Assembly (NCBI GenBank): GCA_003174035.1
Contig: PRDV01000042.1
Span: forward strand, 1-10,616
Reading direction: 5' to 3'
From: Candidatus Babelota bacterium
GTDB lineage: Bacteria > Babelota > Babeliae > Babelales > Babelaceae
Length of the DNA stretch: 10,616 nucleotides
This document shows positions 1 through 6,980 of this stretch, piece after piece (the stretch's first letter is position 1; the number at the start of each line of letters is the position of its first letter). The notes below the pieces were generated by a model, which worked only from the letters and a program-made list of their open reading frames with translations, was not told the origin of the DNA and did no database searches. The position numbers were made by a program, and so were the translations under genes.

Positions 1-1383
1 CCTTTGGCGTGCTGCTTCTTGTTCTATACGCCTTTGTGCATCTTGTATGGCACGGCGCTGCTGTCGATCCCGTCGTCGCGCTTCTCGTTCTGCGCGTTCT
101 TCTGCCGCTGCCCTTTCTGCCAGTTCTTGTTGACGGCGTGCTTCAGCTGCTTCTTCCTGAGCTATAAAGGCCGCCACCTGCCGGATGTTGTCTGCGCGTT
201 CAGCTTCTTCCCAATGAGGAACTTGCATTGGATTCATAGCTGGTTGCATTGGGTTAAAAGGGATAGGATGCACCGGATCACGTTGTTCTCTGACAGGTCC
301 CCTTTGGCGCCAATTATTTTCAGTGGCAATCTGCTGTTGGCGCGCTGCCTTGCGTTCTGCTCGTTGTCGTTCTTTCTCGCCATTGCTTAAAGCAGCAAAG
401 CCTTGAGCGGTACGAGCTATATCATTCTCGCGATCTTGGAAATCTTCTAATCTATGTATCTCTAATTCGATCCGTTTTTGTTCCTGCGCATTTTGAGCAT
501 CTAATAGCCTTCGCTCTAATTGTAAGAGTTCAGCGTGATTTTGTGCGACTTGGCGTATTCTGTCGTGTTCATGATATCCATAAGCTGCACCTTGTGCATG
601 AACGTTTGCCATCTCTGCATTTGGCTCAATCCAGGTAAAATGCGTACCACATGGCCATGGGCAATCCATCCCAATGCAGCCACCATTTTTTTGAATGCGT
701 TTACCGCACTTTGGACAAGGTTGGGTGTTCTGTTTTAGCCATGCTTCATTTTGAAGCCGCTCATCTTCTCTTGCGGGATTTTCTTCAATTTTTTTTGCCT
801 GAGCGCACGTTACTCTTGGTTCATGATTAATAAGGCAATGTGTACAGTAATCCTTGTTACACTCAGGACAGGTAATGATATGAGATTGCTCTTTTGGAGT
901 CTGATCAATAAAATGATGCTGGCAATCAGGAGTGGGACAGAATTTGCCGTCAGGGTGGGCCTGGGTAATCTCTTTTCTAAAATTACTAATGAGCTCTTGT
1001 AGGCGTACATTATCAACTACACGCTCAATAGGACGCGGTTGTTTGCAGCGGCATCGTATCCGCGAAGGGAAATGTTTGTTGGCTTCTATCTCCCTGCGGA
1101 TGCAATCATGGCAAACACGAGTTTTACATTGTTCACCATCACAGGTAATAAGCTGATCTCCTTGCACATCATTCATGCAGACATCGCATTCACCAGGTTT
1201 TTCTTCGACGGGAGCTTTTATGTGGGCTCGAGCTATAAGAGCATCTAACTGTTTTTGAAGTTCGTTGGCTATAGCAGCTGATTTTTCAACGGCAATAGGC
1301 TGACCCTTTGGATCTTTTTCCATTGCAAAACAGTTGAGAGATGTCTGCAGGAGCAAAATACTCAGTAATGGTCGATAATTCAT
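1..1383 (-). CDS. Secreted RING-IBR-RING (RBR) protein, candidate E3 ubiquitin ligase effector, 3' end outside window
   Basis: Reading the minus strand from the ATG at 1383 gives 461 codons with no stop up to base 1, so the C-terminus is missing. Residues 1-20 form a short signal peptide ending Cys-Phe-Ala. Residues 66-113 are RING1-like: C66, C69, C81, C86, C91, C94, C111, C113. Residues 149-193 match an IBR domain: C149, C154, C172, C175, C180, C183, H187, C193. Residues 223-251 match RING2: C223, C226, then KNGGC with C236 at the catalytic thioester position, then C241 and C245. The second RING2 zinc pair of HHARI or parkin is absent, because T250 and E253 occupy those places. Residues 285-461 are rich in Glu, Arg, Gln and Ala, probably coiled coil, with a Pro/Met-rich break near 360-390. 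In eukaryotes RBR proteins take ubiquitin from an E2 onto the RING2 cysteine. A role as a host-directed effector is inference. The SD is AGGAG, 9 nt before ATG. A second ATG three codons upstream would overlap it, so 1383 is preferred. Confidence 0.88.
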   Translation of the reverse strand, partial: MNYRPLLSILLLQTSLNCFAMEKDPKGQPIAVEKSAAIANELQKQLDALIARAHIKAPVEEKPGECDVCMNDVQGDQLITCDGEQCKTRVCHDCIRREIEANKHFPSRIRCRCKQPRPIERVVDNVRLQELISNFRKEITQAHPDGKFCPTPDCQHHFIDQTPKEQSHIITCPECNKDYCTHCLINHEPRVTCAQAKKIEENPAREDERLQNEAWLKQNTQPCPKCGKRIQKNGGCIGMDCPWPCGTHFTWIEPNAEMANVHAQGAAYGYHEHDRIRQVAQNHAELLQLERRLLDAQNAQEQKRIELEIHRLEDFQDRENDIARTAQGFAALSNGEKERQRAERKAARQQQIATENNWRQRGPVREQRDPVHPIPFNPMQPAMNPMQVPHWEEAERADNIRQVAAFIAQEEAAEARRQQELAERAAAEERAEREARRRDRQQRRAIQDAQRRIEQEAARQR

Positions 1384-1430
1384 AATAATCATCTCCTAAA
1401 AAATTATTAATATATATTCTGTTATGATAT

Positions 1431-1458
1431 AGTATAAGACATCTCATTTTTTTGTCAA
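1431..1458 (-). promoter_or_regulatory. Sigma70-type promoter of the RBR gene
   Basis: On the minus strand a perfect -35 box TTGACA (1458-1453) is followed after 16 nt by TATACT (1436-1431), one base from the -10 consensus. The predicted start of transcription, near 1424, leaves a leader of about 40 nt containing the AGGAG ribosome site. This is the best promoter in the window, and suggests the RBR gene is transcribed on its own, not only from the MATE gene upstream. The rest of the 258-base gap (1459-1641) shows no gene, no tRNA and no convincing terminator. Confidence 0.72.
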
Positions 1459-1641
1459 ATGGGAAAGATTGCTAAAATTTTCTGAGCGGCATGCATCACA
1501 GTATGCAATTTGGGAATCTATGGGTAGGGGATTAAGAGATCTTTGTAGATGATGATTATGTATGCGACAATCGTGTAATCGGGCGCGTGATTATAGGGGA
1601 GCGTCTCCCAAGAAAAAGGCCTACGCAACGGCATGGGTTAT

Positions 1642-3036
1642 TTAGGCTTTAATAGATTGTCGTTTCCACTCACCACTCTTAAAGCGCATTACGTAAATGG
1701 CGCCCATGAGTGCGTAGCTGAAGTGTACAGAGCTATAGAGAAGAATGAACTTCATAAGTATATTTTCCATGGGTAGCATTGAAATAATATAGGCTACCGG
1801 TACAAAAAAGAGCCCAGTTGCTACCAATCGTGCCCACATGACCGTTTTGACATCGGCAGCTCCGCGGAGGGAAGCGGAAAGAATCAGTTGCAGAACATCA
1901 AAAAAGATAAGTAAGGCAATATACCACAGTGAGTGTGAAATATAGTCATTATAGGCATTGCGCTTATTAAGAAGCGCAAGAAAGAAATGAGGATAAAATA
2001 TAAACAGCGCGGTAAAGAAGCTTACAAAACAGGCTGCGAGAATCAGTACTTTCTTTATATTTTTTTTAATCACCGAAAAGTGGCTGATCTTATAATCATT
2101 ACTTACCAGGAAGGTAATCACTTGCGCAAATGCTACGGCAGGTAATATGCCTACCCGTTCCATCACCCGCAACACTGAATAACTATCGAACAGCACGCGC
2201 CCCGTGGTGAGACTTGCCGTTTTTACGGTAATAGCCATCATTTTAGCGAGCCAAATCGGGTATATAGCAATGCTTGCTTTATCAATCATAACCGGCCAAC
2301 TCAGATGCACAAAATCACGCATAGTGCGTATCGAGATAGGAGTAAATAGGGTGATGCCATATTTGCGATGTTCAGGATCTTTGAGAATATAGATAAGTGC
2401 TCCTGCAAGCATAATGCCATACTGCGCAACCGTTGCAATCGCTGAGCCACGAATGCCCAGTGCAGGAAAGCCAAATTTGCCAAAGATAAGAGCATAATCA
2501 AAAAAGAGAAAAACAACAGCTCCTAGCATAAAGAGAAACATAGGTGCCTTAGTATTTTTAATGCCGCGCAGGAATCCAATAAGCGCAAGGTAGACAAAAG
2601 AAAAAAAGATACCCACGGCTCGAATACGCATAAAAGGGACGCCCAAATCAACTATCTCTTGAGGAACTTCATAAAATGCAAAAATAGCATGGGGGCTTAA
2701 AAAGACTACGAGAGAAATGATGCCACCCACAAGTGCAGTGGTCCAGAGAGCATCAGATAAAACTCGTCCGGTTTTATGGTATTCGTGAGCACCGTTATAT
2801 TGCCCACACATAATAACCATAGCAACCTGGAAGCCTTCAGCCACTTTGGTAATCAAATGAAATAGCGAATTGGAAATGACGAGCGTTGCATTGCATGAAG
2901 CCACATTCGTACAGGCGATCATACTATAATCAATGATTTCAAGGCCTATGTACAACAGCGCAGCAGTCACCAATTCAGGGAAAAAGTAGCCCAGCAGTTT
3001 GTTGATGCTTATTGAAGATGTTTTTGTCTCATGCAT
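1642..3036 (-). CDS. MATE family efflux transporter
   Basis: This 464-residue inner-membrane protein is the usual length for the MATE (multidrug and toxic compound extrusion) family, which exports cationic drugs or metabolites in exchange for Na+ or H+. It consists of many hydrophobic helices, about 12. It shows the two-fold internal repeat of the family: the segment after helix 5 or 6 reads LRGIKNTKAPM (156-166), and its counterpart in the second half reads LRGAADVKTVM (390-400). FPALGIRGSAIATVAQY (190-206) is also a typical MATE stretch. The ATG at 3036 is supported by GGAG 7 nt upstream. It lies upstream of the RBR gene on the same strand, with a 258-nt gap and a separate promoter for that gene, so they need not share a function. 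The substrate cannot be told from sequence. The gene looks intact. Confidence 0.93.
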   Translation of the reverse strand: MHETKTSSISINKLLGYFFPELVTAALLYIGLEIIDYSMIACTNVASCNATLVISNSLFHLITKVAEGFQVAMVIMCGQYNGAHEYHKTGRVLSDALWTTALVGGIISLVVFLSPHAIFAFYEVPQEIVDLGVPFMRIRAVGIFFSFVYLALIGFLRGIKNTKAPMFLFMLGAVVFLFFDYALIFGKFGFPALGIRGSAIATVAQYGIMLAGALIYILKDPEHRKYGITLFTPISIRTMRDFVHLSWPVMIDKASIAIYPIWLAKMMAITVKTASLTTGRVLFDSYSVLRVMERVGILPAVAFAQVITFLVSNDYKISHFSVIKKNIKKVLILAACFVSFFTALFIFYPHFFLALLNKRNAYNDYISHSLWYIALLIFFDVLQLILSASLRGAADVKTVMWARLVATGLFFVPVAYIISMLPMENILMKFILLYSSVHFSYALMGAIYVMRFKSGEWKRQSIKA

Positions 3037-3066
3037 AGCAGCTCTCCATTATATCAATCTCTTTTA

Positions 3067-3093
3067 AGTATACTCTTTTTACCGCTAAAGCAA
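3067..3093 (-). promoter_or_regulatory. Possible promoter of the MATE gene
   Basis: On the minus strand TTGCTT (3093-3088) is separated by 15 nt from TATACT (3072-3067), about 30 nt before the start codon. The spacing is short and the -35 box imperfect, so this is tentative. A TATAAT also occurs nearer the gene, but it is too close to the start codon to serve as a -10 box with a usable leader. Confidence 0.4.
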
Positions 3094-3111
3094 ATTGTTT
3101 TTCGGCAAGTA

Positions 3112-3141
3112 TTGCTTTCATTTCTGGTGCTACAGTATAGT
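3112..3141 (+). promoter_or_regulatory. Possible promoter of the small secreted Ig/PKD-like gene
   Basis: TTGCTT (3112-3117) and TATAGT (3136-3141) are 18 nt apart, predicting transcription from about 3148 and a 25-nt leader that carries the GAGGGGG ribosome site. It is divergent from the MATE promoter in the same 136-nt gap. Confidence 0.45.
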
Positions 3142-3172
3142 GGGGTTAGACATTCATAAGCGAGGGGGATAT

Positions 3173-3568
3173 ATGAAGGGAATTTTTCTAAAGGGTATAC
3201 TAGCAGTTGGTTTGGTAGCACAGATGGTGAACATTTCTGCAGAGTGCTTAGAGTGCAGTGATGGAAGCAAATTGTGTGTAACCGTATCTTCGGATTCCAA
3301 AAGTAATAAGCATGCAAAAGAAATTTCTGTAACCAAAGGAAGCTCTGTGCGATTGAAGGCTCAGGTAACCGGCGGGTCAGGAAACTATACCTACAGCTGG
3401 ACTGATTTGGATAGCGGGGATCAATTTTCAAAAGATACTTCAGCAGTATATACTGGTAAGGATGTAGGCAGTCATGAATGCATGGTGCTCGTTACGGATG
3501 CCAATAATGAGCCGTGTTATGTTGAGAAACTGTTTACGGTTAAAGTGACTGAAAAGGCAGCTAAATAA
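3173..3568 (+). CDS. Small secreted Ig/PKD-like domain protein
   Basis: The product has 131 residues. Residues 1-23 form a signal peptide: a Lys-containing start, a hydrophobic core, then a cut after Ile-Ser-Ala. The rest is one beta-sandwich domain: VTKGSSVRLKAQVTGGSG is followed by YTYSW (Trp of the sandwich core), then the late strand pattern DVGSHECMVLVTDANN and a final strand FTVKVT, as in PKD and bacterial Ig-like domains. Six cysteines in the mature part suggest disulphides and export. The start at 3173 is chosen over an in-frame ATG at 3095 because it follows GAGGGGG at good spacing and begins directly with the signal peptide. A strong terminator follows, so it is probably a single-gene unit. 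The function is unknown; a surface or adhesive role is inferred from the fold. Two longer genes downstream share the Ig-like theme. Confidence 0.82.
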   Translation: MKGIFLKGILAVGLVAQMVNISAECLECSDGSKLCVTVSSDSKSNKHAKEISVTKGSSVRLKAQVTGGSGNYTYSWTDLDSGDQFSKDTSAVYTGKDVGSHECMVLVTDANNEPCYVEKLFTVKVTEKAAK

Positions 3569-3589
3569 CGGTCGATTTTGCAATTTTTT

Positions 3590-3631
3590 GACAGCATAAG
3601 GCTTTCTGAGGAACTTATGCTGTCTTTATTT
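3590..3631 (+). terminator. Rho-independent terminator of the small secreted gene
   Basis: A perfect 11-bp stem, GACAGCATAAG (3590-3600) with CTTATGCTGTC (3614-3624), has a 13-nt loop and is followed by TTTATTT. It lies 22 nt after the stop codon. The other strand has no T tract after the stem, so it acts in the plus direction. Confidence 0.85.
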
Positions 3632-3714
3632 ACTGGCGTATCTGACTTATTCTCGTGGACTTGCATTTCTGTTCTTGTTAGACTTTTAAAGAATAATCAA
3701 AACTGCGAGATCCA

Positions 3715-5262
3715 ATGAAAACATTTTGTATTGCTGGCCCCATACTACCTGGTGATCATTATTTTATACCTAAACGTCTACCTTGGGAAAAGTTGGATGA
3801 TCTTCTTGATCAAAAACTTTATTATGTTCTGCATGCTCCACGTCAGAGTGGGAAGACAACAGCTGTTTTAGAATATACTCGCTATTTGAATGCTCAAGGA
3901 AAATACACAGCTCTGTATCTAACTACTGAACCAGCGCACGTTGCACATAACGATATTGAAAGAACTGTGTATTGGCTACTTTCCCAATTTGAAACAGAAA
4001 TTAGTAAGCAGTTAAGTGATCAGGAAGAGGCACTTGCTTTTTTGAGAGATGCCCTTAAAAATAAATTCGTCCAAGAAAATGCGCTATACCGCTTTTTATT
4101 TTTTTGGGCACAGATTAACACAAAACCATTGGCTCTTTTTTTTGATGAAATAGATGGGCTTGTTGAGAAATCACTTATCTTTTTTTTAAAACAAATGCGT
4201 ACGGGCTATCCTAGTAGGCCTGCGCTGTTCCCACAATCAGTATGCCTCATAGGTGTACGAAGTTTACAAGACTATAAGTTGCAATCAATTGAAGAAAAAG
4301 AAAAGGGAGTTTTGTTAAGTCCGTTTAATATAGTAGCCGACTCACTATTGCTCAGAAATTTTACATCTGAGCAGGTTCGGTCGCTGTATCTCCAGCATAC
4401 CGAAGAAACAGGACAGGCCTTTACTGAAGAAGCGCTGAATTTTGCTTACGAGGTTACACAAGGCCAACCATGGCTTGTTAATGCACTGGCCTATCAAGCT
4501 TGTTTTAGAGATACAACTAATCGGTCTGTTGAGATTACGCGCTCTCTGCTTGAAAAAGCGAAAGAACAGCTGATTCTCCGTCGAGATACACATATAGATG
4601 CGCTCGTTGATAGACTTAATGAGCCGCGGGTGCGTGGCATAATTGATGCCATTCTCAGCGGTTCTGAACCGGCTTCCTTTAACCCCGATGATATTCAGTA
4701 TGTTAGAGATTTAGGTTTGGTGAAGGAGTATGGTTGGGAAATAGCAAACCCTATCTATCAGCAAGTAATACCGCGAGCCTTAACGCATGTTATGCAGGAA
4801 TTGATTCGAGAGCAAACTGTTTCTTATATAGATGCGTCTGGCAAGCTCATTGTGCCGAAGCTTTTGGAAGCATTTACGCAATTTTTTAGAGAAAATTCTG
4901 AATCATTTGGCTCTAAGATTGAGTACAACGAATCGTTCCCCCATCTTTTACTCATGGCCTTTTTACAGAAGATTATAAATGGTGGCGGCCATATTCATCG
5001 AGAATATGCTGTTGGCCGACGAAGACTTGATTTGTTAGTTTTATGGAAACAACAAAAAATAGTGATCGAACTTAAAATAAAATATGGTGAAGATACACTC
5101 TCAAAAGGGCTCGAGCAAACTGCTGTCTATATGGATATCGCTGGGTCTGAAGAAGGCCATTTGCTTATCTTTGATAGGACCCCTAGTAAACCCTGGGATG
5201 AGAAGATTTCAAATGAACTCATAACCTATCAATCGAAGAAGATTCACGTCTGGACGATGTAA
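3715..5262 (+). CDS. AAA-like ATPase with C-terminal PD-(D/E)XK nuclease-fold domain
   Basis: This 515-residue protein belongs to a recurrent bacterial family annotated only as ATP-binding or AAA-like protein. It opens with the family's typical FCIAGPILPGDHYFIP. Walker A is APRQSGKTT (41-49) and Walker B is LALFFDEID (139-147). A strand VCLIGVRSL (177-185) sits where sensor 1 would be. SPFNIVADSLLLRNFT (202-217) and TQGQPWLVNALAY (248-260) are the lid-side motifs of this family, and the region around 320-360 is probably a winged helix. The C-terminal domain (about 400-515) has the PD-(D/E)XK order: RRLDLLV with D439, then IELKI with E452 and K454, then Q468 in the following helix. The nuclease residues look intact. 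No signal peptide, so it is cytoplasmic. The biological role is unknown; DNA processing, defence or mobile-element control are all possible. The ribosome site is weak (GAGA, 4 nt before ATG). Confidence 0.9.
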   Translation: MKTFCIAGPILPGDHYFIPKRLPWEKLDDLLDQKLYYVLHAPRQSGKTTAVLEYTRYLNAQGKYTALYLTTEPAHVAHNDIERTVYWLLSQFETEISKQLSDQEEALAFLRDALKNKFVQENALYRFLFFWAQINTKPLALFFDEIDGLVEKSLIFFLKQMRTGYPSRPALFPQSVCLIGVRSLQDYKLQSIEEKEKGVLLSPFNIVADSLLLRNFTSEQVRSLYLQHTEETGQAFTEEALNFAYEVTQGQPWLVNALAYQACFRDTTNRSVEITRSLLEKAKEQLILRRDTHIDALVDRLNEPRVRGIIDAILSGSEPASFNPDDIQYVRDLGLVKEYGWEIANPIYQQVIPRALTHVMQELIREQTVSYIDASGKLIVPKLLEAFTQFFRENSESFGSKIEYNESFPHLLLMAFLQKIINGGGHIHREYAVGRRRLDLLVLWKQQKIVIELKIKYGEDTLSKGLEQTAVYMDIAGSEEGHLLIFDRTPSKPWDEKISNELITYQSKKIHVWTM

Positions 5263-5295
5263 TAGAGTTTGTGATTATTTTTTTCCCGGAGAGTA

Positions 5296-5325
5296 TTGAG
5301 TGACTACGGTGTCTTGTTTTATTAT
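5296..5325 (+). promoter_or_regulatory. Possible promoter of the 282-aa Ig-like protein gene
   Basis: TTGAGT (5296-5301) and TATTAT (5320-5325) are separated by 18 nt and predict a leader of about 30 nt ending in the GGAG ribosome site. Both boxes are imperfect, and the gene could also be read through from the ATPase gene 99 nt upstream, since no terminator is visible between them. Confidence 0.35.
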
Positions 5326-5361
5326 GAAAAGAGAACCTATCATAGTAATAATGGAGATAAC

Positions 5362-6210
5362 ATGTGTCATCTTAAAGTTTTTTGCCTCTCGGTAGTTTTG
5401 TTAATCAATTCTGTTCTAGTAGCTCAGTTAGTGGTACAGGCACCAACTTCTGTGCGGCCAGGAAATACCTATACCATAACCTATACGCTTACTGCAGATA
5501 AAGCGGGAACATATCTTATGCAAGAGAGCATCCCTTTGAGCCTTAAAGTGCTAACCATCCAAACGTCGGGCGGGTATGCGGGTCATTATGGCAATGAAGC
5601 CTATTGGGATATGACTAATATGTCTGTAGGCCAGACTGCGACATGTACCATTCAAGTCCAAGTACCTGCTTCTGGATTTGTGTGTGGTAATACGCCAATA
5701 TCGACACATGCAAGACTTTATGGACCTCAAGGGTATATTCCGGTTAAGCAAAGTATTACACAAGTTGTGGTGGAGTTGCCTCCTCTTACCCCGTTTGGGA
5801 TACGTTCAGCACCAGGCCATCAAGTAACTTTGCGAGGGCCGAATGGTAATTATGCTTATCAATGGTACAAAGATGGACAGCCTCTGATTGATGCGACCCA
5901 AGTAACTTTTACGCTTGCTGGGTTGGTTTCAGAGACGGGCGTTTATTCATTATTTTTAAAAGACACTATTACCGGATGTGGGAACTTTTCACAGGCATTA
6001 CAGCTAACTATCGCTGCGGTTTTTGATATTGGTGATTCAGACATGTTAACGTATCAATGGCTGAAAGACGGCATTTTATTGAAGCAGACTGGACGCGAGC
6101 TAAGATTAAATGGTACTGAGAGTGAGACTGGCATATATAGTGTAAAGACAGGCACTGTATCAAATAATTGTAGTAAAATTCAGGATCTAAAAATTACTAT
6201 GTATCCCTGA
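5362..6210 (+). CDS. Secreted protein with N-terminal beta domain and two Ig-like repeats
   Basis: The product has 282 residues. Residues 1-21 form a signal peptide with a hydrophobic core (VFCLSVVLLINSVLVA). Residues 24-140 are a beta-rich domain resembling conserved-repeat (DUF11-like) domains: VRPGNTYTITYTLTADKAGTY, a Trp near 82, and the strand TATCTIQVQVP. Two Ig-like repeats follow: 145-217 (YAYQWYKDGQPL, later SETGVYSLFL) and 226-280 (LTYQWLKDGILL, later SETGIYSV). Both carry the Trp-Tyr/Leu-Lys-Asp-Gly core, but the second lacks the opening strand and is about 20 residues shorter. ATG 5362 is chosen because GGAG lies 5 nt before it and the signal peptide starts there; a TTG at 5296 would put 22 hydrophilic residues first. 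Role unknown; probably cell surface or secreted. No terminator is visible downstream before the IS element. Confidence 0.82.
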   Translation: MCHLKVFCLSVVLLINSVLVAQLVVQAPTSVRPGNTYTITYTLTADKAGTYLMQESIPLSLKVLTIQTSGGYAGHYGNEAYWDMTNMSVGQTATCTIQVQVPASGFVCGNTPISTHARLYGPQGYIPVKQSITQVVVELPPLTPFGIRSAPGHQVTLRGPNGNYAYQWYKDGQPLIDATQVTFTLAGLVSETGVYSLFLKDTITGCGNFSQALQLTIAAVFDIGDSDMLTYQWLKDGILLKQTGRELRLNGTESETGIYSVKTGTVSNNCSKIQDLKITMYP

Positions 6211-6366
6211 TATCACTCGTGTTATTTTCTTCGAGCATGTACGATTTTTGGTTTTCTCTGGTAATCAAAAGGCCAATTTATTTATACTCAGTTTATGGCT
6301 TATATAATTTGTCGATTTTTGTAAGTGCTTTTGTGTATTTGTTTATTTAATTGAAAATTGGTAAAC

Positions 6367-6383
6367 CACTAGTTTAACTAGTG
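6367..6383 (+). repeat. Left-end hairpin of the IS200-like element
   Basis: CACTAGT and ACTAGTG form a perfect 7-bp stem with a TTA loop. A subterminal imperfect palindrome at this place is what TnpA of this family recognises. A second weaker palindrome (CAAGG at 6391-6395, CCTTG at 6402-6406) follows. Confidence 0.7.
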
Positions 6384-6424
6384 TGACTTTCAAGGCTTGG
6401 CCCTTGGATTTAGTAATAAAGAGC

Positions 6425-6484
6425 GCTGTTGTGATATAGTCAAATCGGGCTAGACGGCTCGATAGGGAATAATATGACAACAGC
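6425..6484 (+). promoter_or_regulatory. tnpA leader fold that can hide the start codon, with an internal extended -10 box
   Basis: GCTGTTGT (6425-6432) is an exact complement of ACAACAGC (6477-6484), the first codons of tnpA, so a transcript running in from outside can close a loop around the ribosome site AGGGA (6464-6468) and the ATG. Inside it an 8-bp hairpin with two G-U pairs (6444-6451 with 6456-6463, loop AGAC) ends next to the SD. An extended -10 box, TGATATAGT (6432-6440), would start RNA near 6447, downstream of the outer arm. Leader structures that block translation are known for IS200; their presence here is inferred from base pairing. Confidence 0.5.
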
Positions 6485-6909
6485 ATATAAAAGTTTAAGC
6501 CATTCTAAGTGGGACTGCAAGTACCATGTAGTCTTTATTCCGAAAGGAAGAAAGAAAGAGCTCTATGGAAAAATAAGAGAATATTTAAAATCAACGTTTC
6601 ATGAGCTTGCACGTCAAAAGGATTGTGAAATCATAGGAGGCCATATTGTCCAAGATCATGTTCATATGTTGATAAGTATTCCACCAAAGTATGCGGTAGC
6701 AGAAGTTATAGGGTATCTTAAAGGTAAAAGTGCTATAGCAGTAGCGTCGCCAATATGGCGGAAGGAAAAGGAATTTTAACGGAGAACAATTTTGGGCGAG
6801 AGGGTATGCAGTGTCAACAGTTGGCTTCGAACTGGATCAAATAAAGAAGTATGTAAAAAACCAGGAGCAACTTGACAGCGTAGGATTCGATGAATCTGGC
6901 GAATTCTAA
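6474..6909 (+). pseudogene. tnpA: IS200-family transposase TnpA, frameshifted
   Basis: TnpA is a small HUH-type enzyme that cuts and rejoins single-stranded ends through a tyrosine. The first frame (6474-6779) encodes YHVVFIPKGRKKELYG, the metal-binding His-x-His in QDHVHMLISIP (H62, H64) and GYLKGKSAIAVA, then goes out of register and stops at 6777-6779. Removing one base, T6747, restores the family sequence RQYGGRKRNF, EQFWARGYAVSTVG and IKKYVKNQE with the catalytic Tyr at 126, ending at the TAA at 6907-6909. The repaired protein would have 144 residues, normal for the family. No slippery sequence is present at the shift, so a mutation or a sequencing error is more likely than recoding. As read, the product lacks the catalytic tyrosine. 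Confidence 0.9.
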
Positions 6910-6931
6910 GTGAAATTGTAGGTGAAATCTG

Positions 6932-6948
6932 GCAGTCCCAGGGACTGC
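6932..6948 (+). repeat. Hairpin in the right part of the IS200-like element
   Basis: GCAGTCCC (6932-6939) and GGGACTGC (6941-6948) are perfect inverted arms around a single A, folding as a 7-bp stem with a CAG loop. It lies between the tnpA stop and the right-end hairpin. There is no T tract, so it is more likely part of the element than a terminator. Confidence 0.6.
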
Positions 6949-6963
6949 TAACAGCCGTCAAGC

Positions 6964-6980
6964 CCCTCGCTTAGCGAGGG
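6964..6980 (+). repeat. Right-end hairpin of the IS200-like element
   Basis: CCCTCGC and GCGAGGG form a perfect 7-bp stem with a TTA loop, the same loop as the left-end hairpin. TGACTTT occurs shortly after it (6986-6992) and directly after the left hairpin (6384-6390). The start codon of the next gene is only 22 nt further on. Confidence 0.68.

Noticed and set aside
4..1248. Several plus-strand open frames (4-390, 535-738, 751-1002, 932-1156, 1039-1248) and a short minus one (810-1016)
   Set aside because: They overlap the continuous 461-codon minus-strand RBR frame, lack ribosome sites and have no recognisable motifs; they are shadows of it.
1597..1609. GGGAG-CGT-CTCCC hairpin downstream of the MATE gene, considered as a terminator
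   Set aside because: The stem is only 5 bp and neither strand has a T tract after it.
1459..1641. Possible tRNA or small RNA in the gap between the MATE and RBR genes
   Set aside because: No T-arm motif, no acceptor-stem pairing and no clear promoter-terminator pair could be found on either strand.
3095..3172. Upstream ATG extension of the small secreted protein
   Set aside because: It would place 26 residues before a clear signal peptide and cover the likely promoter; the start at 3173 has a good SD.
3054..3431. Minus-strand frame of 125 codons
   Set aside because: It is antisense to the small secreted protein, which has a signal peptide, SD and terminator on the plus strand. Its own start has no support.
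5296..5361. TTG start for the 282-aa Ig-like protein
   Set aside because: It would add a hydrophilic stretch before the signal peptide; ATG 5362 has GGAG at 5-nt spacing.
6741..6779. Programmed frameshift in tnpA
   Set aside because: There is no slippery run or shift-promoting stop context at the junction; one inserted base explains the break.
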